From contig CAMYOR010000045.1 of assembly GCA_947278105.1 (NCBI GenBank), positions 1 to 7,615 on the forward strand: a stretch of DNA of 7,615 nucleotides, read 5' to 3'. The notes beneath the pieces were generated by a model. That model had not been told where the DNA came from, searched no databases, and saw only the letters and a list, made by a program, of their open reading frames with translations. Source of the DNA: an uncultured Tissierellia bacterium. Its GTDB lineage: Bacteria; Bacillota; Clostridia; Tissierellales; Peptoniphilaceae. Positions 1 through 4,254 of this stretch are shown piece by piece. The stretch's first letter is position 1; each line of letters starts with the position of its first letter. The position numbers were made by a program, and so were the translations under genes.

Positions 1-31
1 TTTTGGGTCAGCCCCCTAGTTTCCAGAAGGA

Positions 32-52
32 GCCGCCCGTGGGCGGCGTTTT
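32..52 (+). terminator. Candidate weak terminator for a gene left of the window
   Basis: GCCGCC (32-37) pairs with GGCGGC (42-47) around a CGTG loop, followed by GTTTT and then C residues. The stem is strong but the T run is only four bases, so it may be one hairpin of a larger structured RNA rather than a terminator. On the minus strand it lacks a T tract. Confidence 0.3.
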
Positions 53-106
53 CCCGGCTCGGCCACTCCCCCCGGAGCCTCGCCGGGCTCATCCTATAAC
101 CAACCC

Positions 107-127
107 GTCCCGGCCAGCGGCCGGGAC
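107..127. repeat. Perfect 9-bp inverted repeat
   Basis: GTCCCGGCC (107-115) and GGCCGGGAC (119-127) are exact reverse complements around a 3-base AGC loop. No T tract follows on either strand, so a simple intrinsic terminator is unlikely. It may be a helix of a structured RNA or a protein-binding palindrome; function unknown. Confidence 0.6.
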
Positions 128-224
128 ACCTTATCTTCACCCCAACCGTCGGTCTGCTTATCCGCTGCCGGCGGTAAAAGTCCCCGCTCGCCATTCCTGT
201 CACTGCCCCTGTGCCCTTCAATAG

Positions 225-268
225 AAAAAGCCCAATGTCGGAGGCGGCCGCATCCGCCTTGGGCTTTT
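225..268 (-). terminator. Rho-independent terminator of the FMN reductase gene
   Basis: AAAAGCCCAA (226-235) pairs perfectly with TTGGGCTTTT (259-268), and an inner helix GGCGG (243-247)/CCGCC (254-258) stacks within it. Read on the minus strand the hairpin ends in CTTTTTCTATT, a good T tract, about 31 bases past the flavoprotein stop codon at 300-302. The T run on the plus side is part of the stem and is followed by AAATC, so plus-strand termination is possible but weaker. Confidence 0.82.
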
Positions 269-299
269 AAATCAGCCTCGCCCCAGCCCCAGCTTCCTC

Positions 300-845
300 C
301 TACGAAAGGATTTTCTTGGCAAAGTCGACGAAGGCCTGAGTTGCTCCGGCTAAAAAGGCCTTTGTGTCCTTGTTCAAGCTTCCATTTTCATCGAAGAGCT
401 GGTCCACGTGGGCAAGGTAGACCTCGGGCTGCTGCATGAGGATCAGATCGACATAGATAAAAGCCTGACGGAGGGCGTGATTTCCTGCCATTCCGCCAAA
501 GCCTCCCATCGACGCACTAAAAATCGCCGCCGGCTTCTTTGCCCAGGGGTTTCCCTGTGGATCTCTTGATCCCACATCAATGACATTTTTAATGGCCGGG
601 GCATAGGAGCGGTTGTATTCAGGGGTGAAAAAGAGATAGGCATCGCACTTTTTGAGTGCGGCTCTTACCGCCTGATACTGGTCATGAGGATGGTCACCGT
701 CCAAATCTTCGTTATAAAAAGGAAGATTGGAAATATCAATCCACTCCGCCTCGACATGGTCAGGAAAAGATTTTTCCACTTCCTTTGCAATTTTTCGATT
801 CCAGGATTCCTTTCGCAAAGAGCCAACAATAATCCCAATTTTCAT
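300..845 (-). CDS. NADPH-dependent FMN reductase-family flavoprotein (chromate/quinone reductase-like)
   Basis: A 181-residue cytoplasmic flavoprotein of the NADPH-dependent FMN reductase family (flavodoxin-like fold). Members use NAD(P)H and bound FMN to reduce quinones, azo dyes, chromate or free flavin; the substrate here cannot be told. Visible motifs: the FMN phosphate loop GSLRKESWNRK (residues 8-18), the LPFYNED strand (41-47), the hallmark PEYN...KNVIDVGSR (75-94), and the SASMGGFGG loop (110-118) over the isoalloxazine. Length is normal for the family, and there is no signal peptide or membrane segment. The start is fixed by an ideal AAGGAGGT (851-858) five bases before the ATG. The gene is monocistronic within view, with its own terminator at 225-268, and is divergent from the flavodiiron gene. 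The usual family tryptophan-serine in 'WxSR' is VGSR here. The family call is firm; the ChrR-like label is less so. Confidence 0.94.
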   Translation of the reverse strand: MKIGIIVGSLRKESWNRKIAKEVEKSFPDHVEAEWIDISNLPFYNEDLDGDHPHDQYQAVRAALKKCDAYLFFTPEYNRSYAPAIKNVIDVGSRDPQGNPWAKKPAAIFSASMGGFGGMAGNHALRQAFIYVDLILMQQPEVYLAHVDQLFDENGSLNKDTKAFLAGATQAFVDFAKKILS

Positions 846-946
846 TATAAACCTCCTTGTATGTTCGTTTTAAGAGCCAAAGCCTGCCCAATTCCAGGCC
901 GGCTTGAGATAATCGCATTTTTTTCAAAGACAATTCTTTCATACCC

Positions 947-975
947 ATTAAATTTTATTAGCCACAAGATGCCTA
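947..975 (-). promoter_or_regulatory. Candidate sigma-A promoter for the FMN reductase gene
   Basis: Read on the minus strand, TAGGCA (975-970) and TTTAAT (952-947) are separated by 17 bases and match the -35 and -10 consensus at 4 of 6 and 5 of 6 positions. They lie in the most AT-rich part of the gap, about 100 bases upstream of the start codon. Other weak boxes nearby are possible. Confidence 0.3.
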
Positions 976-991
976 TGGCTTCGTGTCAGGA

Positions 992-1019
992 CCCGCCCGC
1001 CGCCCGCCTCTTTTTCCCC
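992..1019 (-). other. G-quadruplex-capable run on the minus strand
   Basis: The minus strand carries four G runs at 1019-1016 (GGGG), 1005-1003, 998-996 and 994-992 (GGG each), with loops of 10, 4 and 1 bases. The 10-base loop is longer than the strictest definitions allow. The run lies between the two candidate promoters of the divergent genes. Confidence 0.4.
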
Positions 1020-1044
1020 TCTCCTCCAAAAAAACCTTTTCAAG

Positions 1045-1073
1045 TTTCCATTCTCGGAAGAATACGGTAAGAT
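1045..1073 (+). promoter_or_regulatory. Candidate sigma-A promoter for the flavodiiron protein
   Basis: TTTCCA (1045-1050) and TAAGAT (1068-1073) are spaced by exactly 17 bases; each matches consensus at 4 of 6 positions. Transcription would start near 1080 and give a leader of about 105 bases that contains the hairpins at 1093-1157. Confidence 0.4.
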
Positions 1074-1092
1074 AGGGAAAAGGATATCGAAT

Positions 1093-1157
1093 AGCCCCGA
1101 AAGGGGCTGGGATTAAAATCTGCACCTCCTCTGCCTGCCGGAGAGCGGGAGCCGGTG
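1093..1157 (+). other. Structured 5' leader of the flavodiiron gene
   Basis: AGCCCC (1093-1098) and GGGGCT (1103-1108) form a perfect stem capped by a GAAA (GNRA) tetraloop. A second, imperfect helix can form between CACC (1123-1126) and GGTG (1154-1157), with TCC/GGA and CTCT/AGAG inside. No T tract follows the first hairpin, so it is not a terminator. It may stabilise the transcript or regulate translation. No known riboswitch class was recognised. Confidence 0.45.
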
Positions 1158-1184
1158 TAAAAATAATGAAGGAAAGGAAAACCT

Positions 1185-2417
1185 ATGCAAGCACCCATTA
1201 AAATCAATGATTTTCTTTACTATATCGGAGTCAATGACCGTGAATCCCCTCTTTTTGAAAAACAGTGGCCCCTCCCGAATGGAGTCACCTACAACTCCTA
1301 TCTGATCAAAGACAAGAAGACTGCCCTTTTGGAATGTGTCCACGCCTCCAAAGTCAGAGATTTCGCTGAAAATCTTGAAAAGGCGCTGGATGGCCGCCCT
1401 CTGGACTATATCGTCATCCATCACATGGAACCGGACCATTCCGGGTCCCTCCGTCTGATCCGCAGGCTTTACCCCGAAGCCAAGCTTGTCGGCAACAAAA
1501 AGACCTATGAATTTTTGGAAAGTTTCTATGGATATACCAGCGAGGGCAACGTCGTCGTGGATACCGGAGACGTCCTTGATTTGGGCGACCACCAGCTGAC
1601 CTTTGTTAAAACCCCCATGGTCCACTGGCCCGAGTCCATGATTTCTTATGAAAAATCCAAGGGCATCCTCTTTTCCCAGGATATCTTCGGCACCTTTGGA
1701 ACCCTCACCTCCTCCATTTTCGATGATGAAATCGTCGACGCCGAACTCTGGGCCCCCGAAATGGTCCGCTACTATGTCAATATCGTAGGAAAATATTCAA
1801 TGATGGCCGTACGCTCCCTCAAACAGCTAGATGGCCTGACGATCAAATTAATTTGCCCGCTCCACGGCCCCATTTGGAGGTCGGAACCCGAAAAAGTCCT
1901 CCGGCTTTATGAAACCTTGGCCCGCCAGGACGTAAAAGAAGGCGCCTGCATTGTCTACGGGTCCATGTATGGCAATACCCAGACCATGGCCGAGTATATC
2001 GCCCAAAAGATGGGCGAATACGGAATCTTCGATGTCAAGACCTTTGACGTTTCCAAGACCCACCCCTCCTACCTCCAAACGGAGATTTGGAAGTATCGGT
2101 GCATGATTCTCGGGGCCTGCGCCTACAATAACGACCTCTTCCCCCCGATGAAAACCCTTTTGTCCATCCTTGCTGAAAACAAGATGTCCAACCATTCCAT
2201 CGGCGTTTTCGGCAATTACTCCTGGTCGGGCGGGGCCGTGTCGGCCTTAAAGGCCTTTGCAGAAGAGCAAAAATACAATTTCCTCCAGCCCGTTGTCGAG
2301 GCCCGGTCCCATCCCAAAGAGGCGGATTATAAAGCCATGGACCAGCTGGCTCGGGCAGCTGCAGAAGACCTCAAAGCACACAGCAAAGAAGACGCCAATA
2401 CGAAATTCACCTTTTAG
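1185..2417 (+). CDS. fprA: Class A flavodiiron protein (A-type flavoprotein, O2/NO reductase)
   Basis: A 410-residue cytoplasmic flavodiiron protein. The family reduces O2 to water, or NO to N2O, at a diiron site, with electrons passed through FMN, usually from rubredoxin or F420H2. Residues 1 to about 250 are the metallo-beta-lactamase-like domain with every iron ligand in place: H80-x-E82-x-D84, H147, D166 and H227, plus H85. Residues about 254-400 are the flavodoxin domain, with the FMN phosphate loop GSMYGNTQ (259-266) and further flavin loops at 309-320 and GNYSWSGG (343-350). No rubredoxin or flavin reductase domain is fused, which makes it class A. The ATG is preceded by an AAAGGA-type site (1173-1178). 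The gene is divergent from the FMN reductase and followed by a hairpin at 2434-2462. No rubredoxin gene is in view, so the electron donor is unknown. O2 versus NO preference cannot be read from sequence. Confidence 0.97.
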   Translation: MQAPIKINDFLYYIGVNDRESPLFEKQWPLPNGVTYNSYLIKDKKTALLECVHASKVRDFAENLEKALDGRPLDYIVIHHMEPDHSGSLRLIRRLYPEAKLVGNKKTYEFLESFYGYTSEGNVVVDTGDVLDLGDHQLTFVKTPMVHWPESMISYEKSKGILFSQDIFGTFGTLTSSIFDDEIVDAELWAPEMVRYYVNIVGKYSMMAVRSLKQLDGLTIKLICPLHGPIWRSEPEKVLRLYETLARQDVKEGACIVYGSMYGNTQTMAEYIAQKMGEYGIFDVKTFDVSKTHPSYLQTEIWKYRCMILGACAYNNDLFPPMKTLLSILAENKMSNHSIGVFGNYSWSGGAVSALKAFAEEQKYNFLQPVVEARSHPKEADYKAMDQLARAAAEDLKAHSKEDANTKFTF

Positions 2418-2431
2418 AATTCACCTTTTCG
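2404..2431 (+). repeat. 14-bp tandem duplication across the flavodiiron stop codon
   Basis: AATTCACCTTTTAG (2404-2417) is followed directly by AATTCACCTTTTCG (2418-2431), with 13 of 14 bases identical. The first copy encodes the last residues and the TAG stop (2415-2417). Removing one copy would let the frame run 12 further codons, to a TGA at 2465-2467. Confidence 0.85.
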
Positions 2432-2433
2432 AG

Positions 2434-2462
2434 TCCCCTTGGAATGAACCCTTCCAAGGGGA
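2434..2462 (+). terminator. Perfect 11-bp hairpin after the flavodiiron gene, possible weak terminator
   Basis: TCCCCTTGGAA (2434-2444) pairs exactly with TTCCAAGGGGA (2452-2462) around a 7-base loop, 17 bases past the stop codon. It can be extended by GAG/TTT wobble pairs. The trailing sequence is only TTTGAAAT, so termination is probably incomplete. It may cap the flavodiiron mRNA while allowing some read-through into gpmI, for which no clear promoter was found in 2463-2538. Confidence 0.55.
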
Positions 2463-2538
2463 TTTGAAATGAATTCGGGAATAATAGCCTGTCCGAACCG
2501 ATCGTTCAATAAGGCGGAACCGAATAAGGAGATGAGTT

Positions 2539-4152
2539 ATGACAAAGGGGAAAAGGAAGGTTGCCGTGATCGTGATGGACGGGGTGGGCCTGGCTCCTCT
2601 GGAAGAAAGAGAAGGGGATGCGGTTTCTTTGGCCAACACGCCCACTTTGGACGATCTTTTTGACCACTGTCCCTGGATTAAGCTTCGCGCCCACGGCCGA
2701 GCCGTGGGAATGCCGTCCGATATCGATATGGGAAACAGCGAAGTCGGTCACAATGCCCTGGGCTGCGGGCAAATCTACGCCCAGGGAGCGGAGCTGGTCA
2801 ATGAAGCCATCCAGTCCGGCCGGGTTTTCCAATCCAAAGCCTGGATCGAAGCGGTTTCTTTTGCAAAAAGCCACCAGGGGCCGATGCATTTCATCGGCCT
2901 TCTTTCCGATGGAAATGTCCACTCGCACATTAGCCACCTTAAAGCCCTCATCCTTCAGGCAAAAAAAGAGGGCATCCATGAGGTTTTTATCCACGCCCTC
3001 TTAGATGGAAGAGACGTGGGTCCGACCTCCGGCCTGACCTATATCCGGGATTTGGAAAATTTTTTAAAAAATACCAATGACAATGCCTTCCGGGGCCGGA
3101 TTGCCTCCGGCGGAGGGCGGATGGTCATCACCATGGACCGGTACCAGGCCGACTGGCCCATGGTAAAAAAAGGCTGGGATACCCAGGTCTTCGGCATGGG
3201 TCCGGCCTTTTCTTCTGCGGAAAAGGCCTATCTCCGCCTCCGCAAGGTCTCCGGCAAGTTCGACCAGGACCTTTCCAACTTTGTCATTGTCGATTCCAAA
3301 GGAAAGCCCATCGGCCCGATTCGAGACGGGGCCTCTGTGATCCTCTTTAACTTTCGGGGAGACCGGGCCATGGAGCTTGCCATGGCCTTCGACCAGGAGG
3401 ACTTCCCTTACTTTGACCGGGGGAAAAAGCCCGATGTCTATTTCGCTGGTCTTCTGGAATATGACGGAGACCTCCATATTCCTCGTCATTACCTGATTGA
3501 GCCCCCCTTGATCGAACACACCCTTACCGAATTTCTCATTTCCCAGGGAGTCAATGAATACGCCTGCTCCGAAACCCAAAAGTTCGGCCATGTCACCTAT
3601 TTTTGGAATGGAAACCGGTCGGAAAAACTTTCCGAAGACCTGGAAACCTGGCAGGAGATTCCCTCGGATCTCGTTCCCTTCGATCAAAGGCCATGGATGA
3701 AGTCCGCCGAGATTGCGGACGCCCTCCTCCAAGCGATGGAAAGCGAAAAATACGGATTTTTGCGGGTGAACTTTGCCAATGGCGATATGGTGGGGCACAC
3801 GGGAAAAATCGATGCAGTCCGCATTGCCATTGAAAGCGTGGATCTGGCCCTTTCTCGGATCCTTCCGGCCGCAAAAAAGCTCAACTATGTTCTATTAATT
3901 ACCGCTGACCATGGCAATTCCGAGGACATGATCCATACGGACGAAAGAACCGGGAAAAAATCTCCCAAAACCGCCCATTCCCTAAATCCAGTTCCCTTTA
4001 TTCTCTATGACCCGAAAGGTCAGCTGGACCTGGACCGAAGTCTTTCCGGAAAGGCAGGCCTGGCCAACCTGGCCGGGACGGTGGCGGAAATCATGGGCTT
4101 TGATAAACCTGAAATCTGGAAAAAAAGCCTTTTATCTAAAGAGGGGGCCTAG
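2539..4152 (+). CDS. gpmI: 2,3-bisphosphoglycerate-independent phosphoglycerate mutase, plant-like subfamily
   Basis: A 537-residue cytoplasmic enzyme interconverting 3- and 2-phosphoglycerate in glycolysis and gluconeogenesis through a phosphoserine intermediate and two divalent metals, usually Mn2+. Alkaline phosphatase-type metal ligands are complete: D14, the nucleophile S67 in DMGNSEVGH, D416 and H420 in NGDMVGH, D457-H458 in TADHGN, and H480. The inserted transferase domain carries the expected substrate contacts: H130, R158-D159, R194, R201, R273, R276 and K348. Signatures GGGRMVITMDRY (191-202), NFRGDRAM (271-278) and ETQKFGHVTYFWNGN (345-359) resemble, from memory, plant and trypanosomatid enzymes more than the Bacillus/Pseudomonas type, and the protein is longer than the roughly 510 residues of the latter. 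The start is fixed by AAGGAG (2526-2531), seven bases from the ATG. A strong terminator overlaps the stop codon. No other glycolytic gene is adjacent. Confidence 0.97.
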   Translation: MTKGKRKVAVIVMDGVGLAPLEEREGDAVSLANTPTLDDLFDHCPWIKLRAHGRAVGMPSDIDMGNSEVGHNALGCGQIYAQGAELVNEAIQSGRVFQSKAWIEAVSFAKSHQGPMHFIGLLSDGNVHSHISHLKALILQAKKEGIHEVFIHALLDGRDVGPTSGLTYIRDLENFLKNTNDNAFRGRIASGGGRMVITMDRYQADWPMVKKGWDTQVFGMGPAFSSAEKAYLRLRKVSGKFDQDLSNFVIVDSKGKPIGPIRDGASVILFNFRGDRAMELAMAFDQEDFPYFDRGKKPDVYFAGLLEYDGDLHIPRHYLIEPPLIEHTLTEFLISQGVNEYACSETQKFGHVTYFWNGNRSEKLSEDLETWQEIPSDLVPFDQRPWMKSAEIADALLQAMESEKYGFLRVNFANGDMVGHTGKIDAVRIAIESVDLALSRILPAAKKLNYVLLITADHGNSEDMIHTDERTGKKSPKTAHSLNPVPFILYDPKGQLDLDRSLSGKAGLANLAGTVAEIMGFDKPEIWKKSLLSKEGA

Positions 4153-4180
4153 GGCATCCAAAGCCCCCTCTTTTTTTTTT
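4138..4180 (+). terminator. Strong rho-independent terminator overlapping the gpmI stop codon
   Basis: GAGGGGGC (4141-4148) pairs perfectly with GCCCCCTC (4163-4170), followed by ten T residues (4171-4180); AAA (4138-4140) extends the stem into the T tract. The left arm encodes the last gpmI codons, and the TAG (4150-4152) sits in the loop. It isolates gpmI from the downstream giant gene. Confidence 0.95.
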
Positions 4181-4183
4181 ACT

Positions 4184-4215
4184 TTGTTTGAAAATCCCGG
4201 AAAGTGATATATTAA
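4184..4215 (+). promoter_or_regulatory. Promoter with extended -10 for the giant activase gene
   Basis: TATATT (4208-4213) matches the -10 consensus at 5 of 6 positions and is preceded by TG plus one base (4205-4207), an extended -10. Upstream, TTGTTT (4184-4189) lies at 18-base spacing. A second reading is TTGAAA (4188-4193) with TATTAA (4210-4215) at 16 bases. Placed directly after a strong terminator, the region must start a new transcript, near 4220, leaving a leader of about 35 bases. Confidence 0.55.
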
Positions 4216-4254
4216 GACCGTACCTTCCTTATTTGATTAGATTTGGAGGATTTT

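Larger units (their letters stand above)
1..225. other. GC-rich stretch without a convincing gene, rich in inverted repeats
   Basis: No believable protein gene is seen. Frames are open on both strands, but both translations are Pro/Arg-rich, lack a well-spaced Shine-Dalgarno, and use codons unlike the neighbouring genes. What can be seen is a series of short inverted repeats: 32-37/42-47, 75-79/86-90, 107-115/119-127 and 162-165/171-174. The stretch could be the 3' end of a structured RNA or the trailer of a gene left of the window. I compared it by eye with RNase P RNA, tmRNA, SRP RNA, tRNA and cobalamin riboswitch signatures and found no match. It is distinctly more GC-rich than the AT-leaning intergenic DNA elsewhere in the window. 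Confidence 0.4.
846..1184. other. Divergent intergenic region between two flavoprotein genes
   Basis: This 339-base gap separates the starts of the minus-strand FMN reductase and the plus-strand flavodiiron protein. It holds the reductase ribosome binding site (851-858), a small inverted repeat GCCTG/CAGGC (882-886/895-899), an AT-rich block (about 930-960), a pyrimidine-rich block (992-1027), a plus-strand promoter candidate (1045-1073) and a structured leader (1093-1157). No PerR-, Rex- or Fur-type palindrome was recognised. An open frame crossing it from inside the reductase gene has no ribosome binding site and is treated as chance. Confidence 0.8.

Noticed and set aside
1..194. Minus-strand open frame starting with ATG at 194 and running off the left edge
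   Set aside because: Open for about 64 codons but very Arg/Gly/Pro-rich with AGG and CGG codons, no properly spaced Shine-Dalgarno (AGGA abuts the ATG) and no recognisable motif.
3..224. 73-residue plus-strand open frame beginning with TTG
   Set aside because: Pro/Arg-rich and low complexity, no ribosome binding site, rare start, codon use unlike the real genes; GC-rich DNA gives open frames by chance.
1..225. RNase P RNA, tmRNA, SRP RNA or cobalamin riboswitch in the GC-rich stretch
   Set aside because: Short resemblances such as GGGGGCTGA on the minus strand do not continue into the conserved cores of those RNAs.
684..1070. 128-residue plus-strand frame covering the 5' part of the FMN reductase and the intergenic region
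   Set aside because: Antisense to a well-supported gene, continues through promoter-like DNA, has no ribosome binding site and no family features.
1113..1625. 170-residue minus-strand frame opposite the flavodiiron gene
   Set aside because: Shadow of the real gene's codon bias; includes non-coding leader and the start of the flavodiiron gene.
2463..2538. Promoter for gpmI, with TTGAAA at 2464-2469 and AATAAT at 2480-2485
   Set aside because: The spacing between the boxes is only 10 bases, far too short for a sigma-A promoter; no better pair was found.
3064..3798. 244-residue minus-strand frame inside gpmI
   Set aside because: Long, but wholly antisense to gpmI, which has all catalytic residues; no ribosome binding site was identified and composition mirrors the sense codons.
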